Assembly: GCA_949372755.1 (NCBI GenBank)
Contig: CASIBO010000003.1
Span: forward strand, 1 to 64,000
From: UBA9926 sp018645765
GTDB lineage: Bacteria; Pseudomonadota; Gammaproteobacteria; Pseudomonadales; Azotimanducaceae
Direction: 5' to 3'
DNA length: 64,000 nt
Under the pieces are notes generated by a model. The model saw only the letters and a list, made by a program, of their open reading frames with translations, made no database searches and was not told the origin of the DNA. The first letter of the stretch is position 1. Each line of letters begins with the position of its first letter. The translations under genes and the position numbers were made by a program. This document shows, in pieces, positions 17,285 through 25,593 of the stretch.

Positions 17285-17372
17285 CTAACACTTACTTTAA
17301 TTGCATGTGGTCCAACGCAGGATGAGAAACGAATAAACGATGCAACCCAGCAAACGTTTGAGGCGTTAGACA

Positions 17373-17792
17373 ATGACACGAAAGAACTTATGGATATTGA
17401 TACCGCTGGCGATGCTGCTGACGGCATGCGACCCGAACAAGATATTCGGAACGAGAGTAACGCCACCAAAGGAACAACCAAAGACCGTTGAATACGAATT
17501 GTTTAGTCCTACCGTCGCAATCGCAGGCGGTGCTCCCGCTAAACCTGTGAAGGTTGTCTCTGCTGGTGAGAAGCAGTACGCAGGTTGTGCTTCATGTCAC
17601 GGTGGAAATGGTGAAGGTGGTATTGGTCCTAAACTACAAGGGCAATCCCTTTCCTATATCAAAGGGCGGCTGACCGCCTACAAGAATAAGGAGAAGGTTG
17701 GCAGACAATCAGTAATGATGTGGAGTCAAGCAAGTTTATTGAGTGATGCAGACATCAATGATCTATCGGGGTATATCAGTGAAAATTTCTAG
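17373..17792 (+). CDS. lipoprotein c-type cytochrome (139 aa)
   Basis: Residues 1-19 form a lipoprotein signal (ILIPLAMLLTAC) with lipobox cysteine 19, so it is anchored in a membrane on the periplasmic side. Heme c is attached at CASCHG (Cys72, Cys75, His76). SVMMWSQA (about 112-119) contains the likely Met sixth ligand, and DADINDLSGYISENF is the usual C-terminal helix of class I cytochromes c (c553/c4 half-like). It is an electron carrier, possibly to a terminal oxidase or peroxidase. An overlapping frame starting about 100 bases upstream also has a lipobox-like start (LIAC) but is considered a shadow or remnant. Confidence 0.88.
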   Translation: MTRKNLWILIPLAMLLTACDPNKIFGTRVTPPKEQPKTVEYELFSPTVAIAGGAPAKPVKVVSAGEKQYAGCASCHGGNGEGGIGPKLQGQSLSYIKGRLTAYKNKEKVGRQSVMMWSQASLLSDADINDLSGYISENF

Positions 17793-17861
17793 TCGTCTAC
17801 TAGCAGCCACTCTTCGACAAATGAAGGAAGACCGGACGAAGAGATGGGAACCGTCTCATCA

Positions 17862-18245
17862 CTAGACCTTAGGTCGGATGTCTTTCTCCCCTCTTGTATT
17901 CAAATAGACAAACGTCAATGTCAAACCATTGCGCATCGTAGGACCCGGGTTCACTCCAACCTTTGCTTCCAACCAGTAGGAAGGCAGCATTGGTTGGTAG
18001 CAGCCTCGTCTTAGTGACGTACAGCCTGCATGTGTTTGCAGCAGGCCTCTAGCAAACAACGCTAATCCAAAGCCAACGTAGCCAAGCCCAAAGCAGGCCA
18101 AACCTAGGTCTTCTCGCCTGTATTTGTCGGCATAAGCAGCAGTCCGTAACAGAATTACTGCAGCAGGTACGAGCATGAAGCCCAAAGCGTTCATTAGGAA
18201 AAACGTTACCGAGGTCAATGTAAAGAACACAAGAGCAAGCCACAT
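17862..18245 (-). CDS. small membrane protein (127 aa)
   Basis: Three hydrophobic segments in the first 75 residues (LALVFFTLTSVTFFLMNAL, FMLVPAAVILLRTAAYA, FGLGYVGFGLALFARGL) and a soluble Cys-containing tail of lower quality (GCTSLRRGC). Its ATG overlaps the TGA of an upstream frame on the same strand (TGATG at 18243-18247), the signature of translational coupling. No family assigned. The C-terminal third may be the result of a frameshift. Confidence 0.5.
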   Translation of the reverse strand: MWLALVFFTLTSVTFFLMNALGFMLVPAAVILLRTAAYADKYRREDLGLACFGLGYVGFGLALFARGLLQTHAGCTSLRRGCYQPMLPSYWLEAKVGVNPGPTMRNGLTLTFVYLNTRGEKDIRPKV

Positions 18246-18412
18246 CAGGCTAGTCTAAAAAAGAGTCCCCACGCGAGCTTGTTTATAACGAGGGTTATCA
18301 TCAATGTGCCGAAGAAATACCAACGGTGTGGCTCTAGCACTTCTGACGAACCCACTTGCACAGAACCACTTAGGGCCCAGAAGGGATTAAACGCTAGGAA
18401 ACCTAAAATGAC
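18245..18412 (-). CDS. possible membrane peptide without clear start
   Basis: Minus-strand frame ending in the TGA at 18245-18247. It reads VILGFLAFNPFWALSGSVQV, then HRWYFFGTLMITLVINKLAW: two hydrophobic segments with coding character. No good ATG is in frame, and an ATG one base out of frame at about 18416 suggests a frameshifted start. It is coupled to the 127-aa membrane protein by a TGATG overlap, so the pair probably formed an operon. Confidence 0.3.
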   Translation of the reverse strand, partial: VILGFLAFNPFWALSGSVQVGSSEVLEPHRWYFFGTLMITLVINKLAWGLFFRLA

Positions 18413-18593
18413 TCATACGACGTTGAGCGTGGCTGCTTATCTTTAATCATCGTCATGCCATCACACATTGACCATCTCCAAAATACTTGTACGAGCTATT
18501 TCCTAAATATTAATTATCTTTACTATTTTAATTTTGATAAGCATAAGACGATACTCAGAAAAAGTGTGGTTAATGAGGTTCCGATGCAAAGTG

Positions 18594-18700
18594 AGGTCGG
18601 TAAGCAATACAAAAGAGGCCCGCTACACGATCCTTGCGGCGGCAACAGGCAGGGCGGCATTGCCAGTTATGCCAAAAACAGACATCGTCTTCCTATTTTG
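18594..18700 (+). pseudogene. possible fragment of an McrA/ScoMcrA-type SBD-HNH endonuclease
   Basis: The frame from ATG 18594 reads SEVGKQYKRGPLHDPCGGNR followed by QGGIASYAKN. This strongly resembles the N-terminal YxR...GGxxQGGI signature of modification-dependent restriction endonucleases of the sulfur/5mC-binding HNH group. After about 35 residues the resemblance stops, and no HNH motif follows. If correct it is the start of a deleted restriction gene. The identification relies on a short motif. Confidence 0.35.
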
Positions 18701-18768
18701 CTGCCTGCCAAGCTTAGCTCTTGCTCTTGCAGTGCCACCACTCGCCGCGACGCTTTTTGAGGCAATAG

Positions 18769-19101
18769 CGCCAATATGCGACACCTAAACCACTGTGGAA
18801 ATTAAGGATTTCGGATGATGAATGGCGAGGCAATAGGGGGTCTAATAATCTCTTTGCTTGCCTTGGCGCAGTCATTTGGGTCATACGATATCTCCGTGAA
18901 CGAAACCGTTGCCCTAGATGTGGTGACCCTTCGCGCCCCCTAGTTCTAGTGAAACATGATCAATATCTCGCAAGTGATGATACGCAGAAACGAAAAGCGT
19001 CAGAATGGGGTGATGTCGTAAGATGTGAAGCTTGCCGATACGAATGGCGGCGGATGCCTTTAAATAGCGGTGGCGGTGTCGGTGGCGGTGGCGCAGGATA
19101 A
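18769..19101 (+). pseudogene. zinc-ribbon protein frame lacking a start codon
   Basis: A 110-codon open frame between TAG at 18766 and TAA at 19099-19101. Residues read PKPLWKLRISDDEWRGNRGS, a membrane-like stretch (LFACLGAVIWVIRYL), a zinc ribbon made of CPRCG and CEAC about 40 residues apart, then EWRRMPL and a Gly-rich tail (GGGVGGGGAG). No in-frame ATG, GTG or TTG precedes the conserved part, so the 5' end is probably lost by a frameshift; a neighbouring frame ends at 18788. It is a coherent small protein otherwise. Confidence 0.5.
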
Positions 19102-19204
19102 GTTTTGACCGAAGAACGAAGGCTTCTACCGACCACTCATAGCCTAGTCTAAGGCCTGTCTATCTTGATTCTGGCTCTTGCCGCACAACCACTAGCAGCT
19201 GACT

Positions 19205-19609
19205 TTACTTGCTAGGCCTTAGTAACCAAGGAACCAGCCAAAACCAACCTAATACCGGCACCGGTAAAACCCATAACACGCTCCACCATCCACTCTTGCC
19301 AATGTCATGCAGCCTTCTGACAGTCGCAGACAAAGTTGGTATTGCCATTATTGGACGGAACAACAAAACCGCCAAGCCAACTTCTGGGTCAAAGTAGCCG
19401 GCGGGAACATAATCCCCAAAGTGGAAACGCTTAATATTTACGGTGCTTTCAAGAAAAACCTCATCTAAAAACCAGACAATGACATAGGCGACGAAGAAGA
19501 ACAGAATAAAGAACCAATACTCTCGCTTGCCCGATTTACCAGCGAAGTTAAACGTATTCTTAAAACCGGCAACGGTTGACTGCCCAAACGCTCGAATAAA
19601 ACTGCTCAT
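19205..19609 (-). CDS. DUF805 family inner-membrane protein (134 aa)
   Basis: Typical DUF805 layout: N-terminal SGKREYWFFILFFF (first membrane segment), two further hydrophobic segments, and the signature TLSATVRRLHDIGKSGWWSV near the C-terminus, then VLGWFWLVPWLL. The start is taken at ATG 19609 (MSSFIRAFG), because the upstream 23 residues do not resemble the family. These proteins sit in the inner membrane and have no established biochemical role. Monocistronic on the minus strand. Confidence 0.85.
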   Translation of the reverse strand: MSSFIRAFGQSTVAGFKNTFNFAGKSGKREYWFFILFFFVAYVIVWFLDEVFLESTVNIKRFHFGDYVPAGYFDPEVGLAVLLFRPIMAIPTLSATVRRLHDIGKSGWWSVLWVLPVPVLGWFWLVPWLLRPSK

Positions 19610-19869
19610 CCAGCAACCTCCCCTGAAAGCCTGCTTAAAATCATAGTTTGGCCATAAATCACGCCAGTTCAAATTCAAACTGCAGTTCTAACTTAACCTC
19701 CTGTTACAGATACACCAATAGCAGCGCCAGACATAATCTGTTGCGATCGCTGAGCAGGAACAGATTCCAAGGGTTTCACCAAAAAAAATTCCGCCAAATA
19801 CAGTCGCCACGCTAGCAGATTTGCTTTATCCTCGATTTTTTTAGATTTTTTGAATTAGGGGAAACGACT

Positions 19870-21015
19870 TTGCATCCAGATATAAATTTTGTTGCTGCGC
19901 CACTACCAACGATCGTATTTAACCGAGGCGCTGCGCAGCAGCTCAGCAATCACATTCAAGCACTTGGCAAAACATCAGCACTCATCGTGACGGATAAAAA
20001 CCTCGCGGCGAGCGGTGTGCTCGATGCTGTAATCGATGCGCTAAGAGCCGCTAATTTAAAAGTTGAAGTGTTTGATGGCGTTGAACCCAACCCCACAGAT
20101 CTCAACGTTGAAGCTGGCGCTGCAAAACTTAAAGCGCTGGGTGATGATGCGGTTGTGGTTCCCATCGGCGGTGGTTCTTCTATGGATTGCGGTAAATCAA
20201 TTGCTTTACTCGATGCCAACCCTGGCACAGTTGAAGCCATGCAATCTTCCGTACCGAAGCCGGCTAAAGCTCAGATTATTGCGGTACCCACAACCGCTGG
20301 CACCGGCTCTGAAACAAACAGCGCATGCGTTATTACGAACTCTCGATTAGGACGCAAGGGTTATGTAATTCATCCAAGTATCACGCCGGCTTTTTCCGTC
20401 CTTGACCCCGACCTGACCGTTGGCTTACCTGCCTACCCAACAGCAACCTGCGGCTATGATGTACTCACCCACGCCGTTGAGGCGTTTGTTTCAAATCGGA
20501 CGAATGCATACTCAGACTCCATCGCGTTGACTGCGATCAGTAAAGTCGCAGAGAACCTTCGTGACGTCGTAAAGGATGGTAACAACGTTGAAGCTAGGTC
20601 GCAGATGCTGCTGGCTTCTTCAATGGCCGCGATGGCGTTTAACGTTGCAGGCCTTGGTTCCGTTCACGGCACAGGCCACGCGATTTCGGCGCGGCTGAAT
20701 GCAGCGCACGGCCAAACCCTTGCTACCATGTTGCCTCACGTCATGGAATTCAACATGAGCGAACGAGAATCAAAATACATTGAAGTTGCCAAGATTCTTG
20801 CCCCCAATGGCCCAGCGACAGGCGCGGGTGCGATTGACGCCGTAATACAACTGCGTGCCGATATTGGCATCGATAAGTCAATCCGAGACTTAGGCGCTGA
20901 GGACAACCTGTTCGATGTCTTAGTGCAAGATGCCCTGGCCGATCCCGTCAATTTCTCGAATCCAATCCCAGTTGATGCTGACGCCATCGAAAAGATGTAC
21001 AAAGCGGCTTGGTAA
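19870..21015 (+). CDS. iron-containing alcohol dehydrogenase (381 aa)
   Basis: Group III (Fe-type) alcohol dehydrogenase. The N-terminal domain binds NAD(P) through GGGSSMDCGK (about 100-109) and PTTAGTGSE (140-148). The C-terminal helical domain carries the metal ligands Asp197, His201, His266 and His280 (CGYDVLTHAVEAF, VHGTGHAIS, NAAHGQ). It starts with TTG at 19870 preceded by TAGGGGAAAC; no in-frame ATG gives the full N-terminus. It interconverts a primary alcohol or polyol and an aldehyde. The substrate is undetermined and no microcompartment genes are near. An inverted repeat CCGCTA/TAGCGG at 21038-21054 follows but lacks a T-run. Confidence 0.93.
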   Translation: MHPDINFVAAPLPTIVFNRGAAQQLSNHIQALGKTSALIVTDKNLAASGVLDAVIDALRAANLKVEVFDGVEPNPTDLNVEAGAAKLKALGDDAVVVPIGGGSSMDCGKSIALLDANPGTVEAMQSSVPKPAKAQIIAVPTTAGTGSETNSACVITNSRLGRKGYVIHPSITPAFSVLDPDLTVGLPAYPTATCGYDVLTHAVEAFVSNRTNAYSDSIALTAISKVAENLRDVVKDGNNVEARSQMLLASSMAAMAFNVAGLGSVHGTGHAISARLNAAHGQTLATMLPHVMEFNMSERESKYIEVAKILAPNGPATGAGAIDAVIQLRADIGIDKSIRDLGAEDNLFDVLVQDALADPVNFSNPIPVDADAIEKMYKAAW

Positions 21016-21040
21016 GCCATCGATAAAGAACGAAAGCCCG

Positions 21041-21400
21041 CTAGTGGATAGCGGCCGGCGCGATCGCAGGCGCGATTTGCGCCGATTCAAGCCACGTCAG
21101 CACACCATCTTCTACTGAGACGGTCAGTGGCGTGGTGGGGCTTTTAGACCGCTGCGGCACCGCACCGTTTTTGCCACACACCAACAAACTAGCCGTTATT
21201 AATCAACGCGGTTAGCGACCCAATTGACGTAATGCGCCACCCAAATCTCAAGGCCCAGATCTTCGCGACAAGACCTTATCAGCCCATTGTCTTCGCTGGC
21301 GGCTGGTTGTCACCGAGGCTCGATCAGTCCGTCGAACATTTCGGCTAACGCTCGCCGCACCGCTATTATTGTGCGGGACGACCCGGGTGTACCCAACCGA
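21041..21400 (-). pseudogene. unassigned decayed coding remnant
   Basis: On the minus strand, two consecutive frames look coding. One (21313-21400, then past a TGA to 21199) reads GTPGSSRTIIAVRRALAEMF, then EDLGLEIWVAHYVNWV. The other (21041-21205) reads LLVCGKNGAVPQRSKSPTTP, then LTVSVEDGVLTWLES. They probably derive from one gene broken by stops and a shift. I do not recognise the family. The rest of the 21016-21519 gap is featureless. Confidence 0.25.
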
Positions 21401-21519
21401 AACGGTGAGCTGCGGCCGCCCCTAACCTGTAAGCAAATCCTTTTTTCCTGCGACCATTACGCAACTCAATTTTTAAGTGACCCCTTGTTCTTTCTGCACG
21501 AATTCCTTTCTAACCTTGG

Positions 21520-23112
21520 TTATTCGGCAGCACCGGGCAATACTTCGACCAACAAATTAGCCTGCCCTGCTCTTTTTCTGAGAATAAATTCGTCATAAAG
21601 CTCTCCGGTCGCTTTGAAAGCTCGATACCTTAGCGCGTCCGCTTTCAGGTCTATAATTTGATAAAGCTGTGTGTCTTCTGCTTGTTTTTTCGCAAAACCG
21701 CCTTTGGTTATTTTATACATCTTCGGTCCACTCACGGAGACGACGTAAACCGTACCAACATTAGGGTCATAAGCCTGCCCGTAAGCAGAAGGGGCATTTT
21801 TAGCTGGATCCAAAGCAACCTCACCCGTTCGAATATAGGTGTGATCGTGCCCATTGAGCACAAGATCAACTCGGAATTCGTCCAACACCGGCTTCCATAA
21901 TTGACGAAGCTTAGGATTGTCTCGATCGAACGCGGGAGAGAAAATCGGATGATGAAAGGTTACGACCGTCCATCGATTGGGGTTGTTCTGCAGAACATCT
22001 CGAAGCCATTCGATTTGTGATTCGATCGCCTCATTAGAGTTTAAAGATATGAAGCGTGTTTCCTGGTAATCGATAAAATACACGCTCTCGGCCAAACTTT
22101 TATTCGGAGGGTCCTGGATAGGGAAAGCAAACTGTTGCTGCCAATGCGGGGTAATTGCAGGATCTCCTCGATCACGCTGGCGATCATTTAAGGGCGGCCG
22201 GTAAAACCGGGTACCCATCAATTCAACGCGTTCAAACCCCGTGATGTCTAAAACACCTCGATCCAAATCCGTGATCTCACCGGAATCATTTATTTTCAAG
22301 GTCCCAGAAATACCGTTAGGACCCTGCACCGACAAGGTCCGCATCTTCCCATCGTCTGTGGCTTCTTCCTCAGAGGCCGTGATGGTGATCCCCAGTTCTT
22401 GCTTGGCTTTATTGGCCCAATATCTCAATGCCGGTGAACCTTGGTTAACCCGACGATATTCGTGATTACCGGGTGTCGCAATCATAGGAATTGTGCCATT
22501 CACCCAGTCCGGTCCATGATGCCAATCACCCCACTCCTCGTCCGAGTCATGGACGTCAATCAAATCCCCAGCATGAAGCGTAAATGCTGCCCGTGGCGCA
22601 TCTCGAAACGCCTCCCGAAAGACACGAGACCAATGCATTCGAACATCGTTTTGAGCATCACCAAAATAAATAAAGCTAAAGGCATTAAATGTTTTACTTG
22701 CCGTTTTAAAGTGGAAGTACTCGCTCCAATTGACCCCATCCCCTACCCGGTACGCGTACAGCGTCTCAGGCTGCAGATTCTCAAAGGCAACGGTATGGTA
22801 GTGAGCCTGATTAATGTCGCTTTGAAAGAAGGTCGTGGTCGCAAGAGTATCTGTGGGCTGTAGCGCCCGTCCGTTGGCGTTCGCGGGCGCGATTTGGCCT
22901 ACTCCTTGGACGACAGAAGTGTCTGTGCGCCAAGTAACCGACTGAGTGGTCGAAGGATCGTTCTCCCAGGTTAGAACAACTCGGTCAGGAATGGGGGTGG
23001 GCGCATGCAATTTTGCTGATGCGTATTTTGCCGGCGCCGCATTGTCATGCGCGCGGGCACAGTTTATAAAAAAAACAGTGGTGATCAGCAAAATGGTAAA
23101 GACGACACGCAT
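21520..23112 (-). CDS. purple acid phosphatase-like metallophosphoesterase (530 aa)
   Basis: The start is taken at the second ATG (23112), giving the signal peptide MRVVFTILLITTVFFINCARA. Residues 45-150 are a fibronectin-like purple-acid-phosphatase N-terminal domain (VTWRTDTS, YRVGDGVNWSEYFHF). The catalytic domain shows the dimetal motifs GDAQ (about 158), HAGDLID, PGNHEYRR, TFHHPIF and NGHDHTY in order, with a roughly 90-residue insertion between GNHE and the histidine motifs. A secreted phosphomonoesterase for organic phosphorus is likely; a phosphodiesterase is possible. No pho-box-like motif was identified. It stands alone between the Fe-ADH and crotonase genes. Confidence 0.88.
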   Translation of the reverse strand: MRVVFTILLITTVFFINCARAHDNAAPAKYASAKLHAPTPIPDRVVLTWENDPSTTQSVTWRTDTSVVQGVGQIAPANANGRALQPTDTLATTTFFQSDINQAHYHTVAFENLQPETLYAYRVGDGVNWSEYFHFKTASKTFNAFSFIYFGDAQNDVRMHWSRVFREAFRDAPRAAFTLHAGDLIDVHDSDEEWGDWHHGPDWVNGTIPMIATPGNHEYRRVNQGSPALRYWANKAKQELGITITASEEEATDDGKMRTLSVQGPNGISGTLKINDSGEITDLDRGVLDITGFERVELMGTRFYRPPLNDRQRDRGDPAITPHWQQQFAFPIQDPPNKSLAESVYFIDYQETRFISLNSNEAIESQIEWLRDVLQNNPNRWTVVTFHHPIFSPAFDRDNPKLRQLWKPVLDEFRVDLVLNGHDHTYIRTGEVALDPAKNAPSAYGQAYDPNVGTVYVVSVSGPKMYKITKGGFAKKQAEDTQLYQIIDLKADALRYRAFKATGELYDEFILRKRAGQANLLVEVLPGAAE

Positions 23113-23592
23113 TGTTATTAGCTCCATAAAGTTTAGTGGCGCGCACCGAACGTTTCACCACGCAGGTTGTGGTCAAGTGCGCTGCATGCCAGGGCTTACT
23201 AGCATGCCATTGCTGGATGAAATTTCGTTATTTTGAATTTCTCACTTATTGAACCAACGAGCCAATGATGCCTTACCGTTCATTACGCCCTGCTCTCAAC
23301 CAAGACACAGACACTTAACACCCGTTTTCTAAAGGTCAGCTCAAGCGTAACCATCAACGCAGTGGTTCAGAGCTCCAGACATCAAAGAATCTCCATTGTT
23401 AAGTTTATTCCCAAATCTTAGGACGACGCGAACACAGGAGCCACAATAGAAAAAACTACTCTCGAATCGCGAGGATAATCAGTTTAAAAAGGAAGCCTAA
23501 TCGTTTCAGCCATTGCCCCCGTCTTTGGCTGTTCTCGGGTCAAGCTACGACTGTTTTACGTTTGGAGCGGCGACTAGAAATCTCACACGAGG
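23113..23592. other. intergenic with a possible dockerin-like relic
   Basis: No intact gene. On the minus strand, 23362-23427 reads VVLRFGNKLNNGDSLMSGAL, resembling the LLLIRYLFGFSGDSLMSGAV core of the dockerin-like repeats elsewhere in the window; both flanks are full of stops. The remainder is unassigned, and the promoter of the phosphatase gene should lie near 23113-23200. Confidence 0.35.
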
Positions 23593-24441
23593 CTAGCTGA
23601 ATTTGGGTACACGTTGCTCAAGGTTGGCCATCACAGCTTCAACCTGGTTGGGTGATCCTATGATCGCATCTTGCTCGACCGACTCAGCCAGTAGCGTCTC
23701 TGCGGCACCCTCAAATGGCGCATTATTAAGCAGTCTCTTGGCAGCCCGTATCGCAGCCGGATTTCTGTCTGCAATTTCTGCAGCGACTTTGAGTGCCTCT
23801 TCAACCGGGTTTTCACACACCCTGGTGACTAGCCCCAATTCCTTTGCTTCTTCTGCAAGAATCACACGATTGGTATAGGTGAGTTCGCGGGCAACATCAT
23901 CACCGAGGAGTTTTTGCAAAAAGGGGGTTGCGCCCATATCAGGTACCAGGCCCCATCGCATTTCCATAATACACAGCTTGGTGCCGGGCGCTGCGTATCG
24001 CATATCCGCTCCCACACTAATCTGGCAACCACCGCCCAGGGCGACACCGTGAAGTGCCGCAATCACAGGCACCTGTAGTTCCCGCCAGACCCAACTAACG
24101 TATTGGGCACGATTGGCAATACCATGGGTGCGTTTCTCGAGACGGCCCTGATCGCCAGTAACCTCTGCCGCGGTATTTGAATCACCCTTTGCCATATTCG
24201 CAAAGTTGCCCATATCAAGACCCGCACAGAAAGCGCGGCCTTCACCTGAAAGCACCACCGCACGCACATTGGTATCGGCTTTAAGTTGCTCACCCGCGGC
24301 GACGATGGCTTCAAACATGGCATTGTCCAGAGCATTCATTTTCTCAGCGCGGTTGAGCCGCACGTGGGCCACATGATTCTCTATATCAACGAGGACGCGT
24401 GGTGCTTCAGAGGTTTGTTCTGTATTGAGAGCGCTGGTCAT
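23593..24441 (-). CDS. crotonase family, dienoyl-CoA-isomerase-like (282 aa)
   Basis: Crotonase fold with oxyanion-hole segments FCAGLDMGNF (about residue 72) and HGVALGGGCQISVGADMRY (about 131-149). At the first catalytic glutamate position it has Gln (GGGCQ). In CIMEMRWGLVPDMG it keeps a Glu and adds an Asp eight residues on, the arrangement of delta3,5-delta2,4-dienoyl-CoA isomerases rather than of hydratases. It is therefore more likely an isomerase handling polyunsaturated acyl-CoAs than a simple hydratase. Full length, monocistronic, with AGGTGA-type ribosome binding upstream. Confidence 0.85.
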   Translation of the reverse strand: MTSALNTEQTSEAPRVLVDIENHVAHVRLNRAEKMNALDNAMFEAIVAAGEQLKADTNVRAVVLSGEGRAFCAGLDMGNFANMAKGDSNTAAEVTGDQGRLEKRTHGIANRAQYVSWVWRELQVPVIAALHGVALGGGCQISVGADMRYAAPGTKLCIMEMRWGLVPDMGATPFLQKLLGDDVARELTYTNRVILAEEAKELGLVTRVCENPVEEALKVAAEIADRNPAAIRAAKRLLNNAPFEGAAETLLAESVEQDAIIGSPNQVEAVMANLEQRVPKFS

Positions 24442-24494
24442 GGAGGTGATTTCCTGTTAATCGGTTCCTGTATTAAACAAGGTTACCGATATTT

Positions 24495-24689
24495 TGGCTA
24501 GCGCGTTGCGTTCATGCCGAGCCTGACCTAACGCTAAAAGATGCCTGCCATTTTGGGGGTCCTGCAGATCGCATCAAAGCGAGATTGCAGGCTTGGCAGG
24601 AAGCAGGTGATTTCGGAAAGATTGGCAGCCTGTTGCTTGGTGCTGGCCAGATCGAAGCGCTCGAGGTGGTTGCGGGTGAAAGGCTCTAA
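24495..24689 (+). pseudogene. C-terminal fragment, possibly luciferase-like monooxygenase
   Basis: The + strand frame ending TAA 24687-24689 is coding-like: PADRIKARLQAWQEAGDFGK, then SLLLGAGQIEALEVVAGERL, resembling the last helices of F420/FMN luciferase-like oxidoreductases. No start codon or N-terminal barrel is present, and the frame closes just upstream at about 24476, so only about 65 codons remain. The family call is tentative. Confidence 0.35.
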
Positions 24690-24823
24690 ATACCCCTCTC
24701 CGTTATGATTGAAGGTTGCTACTTGGCCACAACGGGCCGTTAGAGAGGGTGGTCGAGCTCAATCGGACAGCCGACGTGCGTCTCCAAAAGATTGAGGTCA
24801 TTCTCGTTTTTGTGCATTTGTAC

Positions 24824-24857
24824 TTGACTTCTAAATGCGAATGATTATCATTTGTAT
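24824..24857 (+). promoter_or_regulatory. Fur box overlapping a sigma70-like promoter
   Basis: AATGATTATCATT (24840-24852) is a perfect palindrome matching the core of the Fur consensus; the 19-base site at 24837-24855 matches about 13 positions. A TTGACT -35 (24824-24829) and TATCAT -10 (24846-24851), 16 bases apart, place the site over the -10 element, so iron-loaded Fur would repress the gene at 24907. Confidence 0.75.
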
Positions 24858-24906
24858 TTAAAGGATCCCGTCGTATCACGCCACTGACCAGAAACGAGAA
24901 ATTAAA

Positions 24907-25467
24907 ATGAATCCCGACATCAAAATGCTAAGTTCTGGCGCACAACTTTTTATCATAGGCCTACGAAATTGCGCTATTGCCCTGAGAAATGGGCAGTGCT
25001 ATCCCTGCGCGCTTAAGAGAGTCGATGCTGATCCACGCCTAATATTGGGGGCTAACCATTTGGAGGAAATGCTCACCCTGCTCACATGCTTTAGTCTCAG
25101 AGATCTAAACCTTAACCCGCCAGAGGCAACACAATTAGATCCCGACGAATTGATGCTCCTGCGACAGCTACAGGCCTTAGAACGCGGCTACGGTGACCCT
25201 TGCGAAACGCTACACGACGTACCTTTACACCCTAAATTACACAACCTTTATTGCTTGGCTGCACATCTCTACCTCAACCATATTAATGCCAAGAGTTTGA
25301 CCACGATATCGCTGCACTTGGTGAAAAGCACCAAAACGGATGCCCCCCTCAACCCAGTTTTTGCCGCTCCGCAGGGAACCCCTTCTCCCTCAACAAGCAA
25401 CCACCTGCTCTCGCTAGGTGTTGCTTACCCTGCGGACCGGCTCCAAACAACGAAGGTCCCAGAGTGA
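24907..25467 (+). CDS. Fur-regulated protein of unknown function (186 aa)
   Basis: Soluble protein with no recognised domain. It has an N-terminal hydrophobic strand pair (GAQLFIIGLRNCAIALRNGQ), several cysteines (Cys in LRNCA, GQCYPCALK, LLTCF, DPCETL, LYCLAA) and a predicted helical centre; the last 40 residues are Pro/Ser-rich and probably disordered. The CxxC-like CYPC and the Fur box upstream suggest an iron-limitation protein, possibly an accessory to iron transport. Its stop codon overlaps a GTG of a 42-residue membrane peptide gene, so the two are translationally coupled. Confidence 0.65.
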   Translation: MNPDIKMLSSGAQLFIIGLRNCAIALRNGQCYPCALKRVDADPRLILGANHLEEMLTLLTCFSLRDLNLNPPEATQLDPDELMLLRQLQALERGYGDPCETLHDVPLHPKLHNLYCLAAHLYLNHINAKSLTTISLHLVKSTKTDAPLNPVFAAPQGTPSPSTSNHLLSLGVAYPADRLQTTKVPE

Positions 25468-25592
25468 AAAGAAAAAAACTATCTGAAATGATCAGGAAAG
25501 CTGAAAAAATCGCGCTCGTGACGCTCATCAGTGTCAGCTTTTGCACAATTTATGCTTTTAGTTGGACACTTGTGCCGCTACCCAGTCACTAG
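25464..25592 (+). CDS. small membrane peptide coupled to the Fur-regulated gene (42 aa)
   Basis: Starts at GTG 25464 (overlap GTGA with the upstream stop) or ATG 25488. A basic N-terminus (KRKKLSEMIRKAEK) is followed by one membrane helix (IALVTLISVSFCTIYAFSW) and a short periplasmic tail. Small single-helix proteins are frequent in Fur-controlled transport operons, but none is recognised here. It rests on the overlap and the hydrophobic pattern. Confidence 0.5.
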   Translation: MKRKKLSEMIRKAEKIALVTLISVSFCTIYAFSWTLVPLPSH

Positions 25593-25593
25593 G

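Noticed and set aside
17273..17491. A lipoprotein-like frame (LIAC lipobox) overlapping the cytochrome gene
   Set aside because: It overlaps the well-supported cytochrome c by over 110 bases in another frame and has no family match; possibly a remnant of an upstream lipoprotein.
21038..21054. Hairpin CCGCTA/TAGCGG after the alcohol dehydrogenase as a terminator
   Set aside because: The stem is perfect but short, with no T-run on either side.
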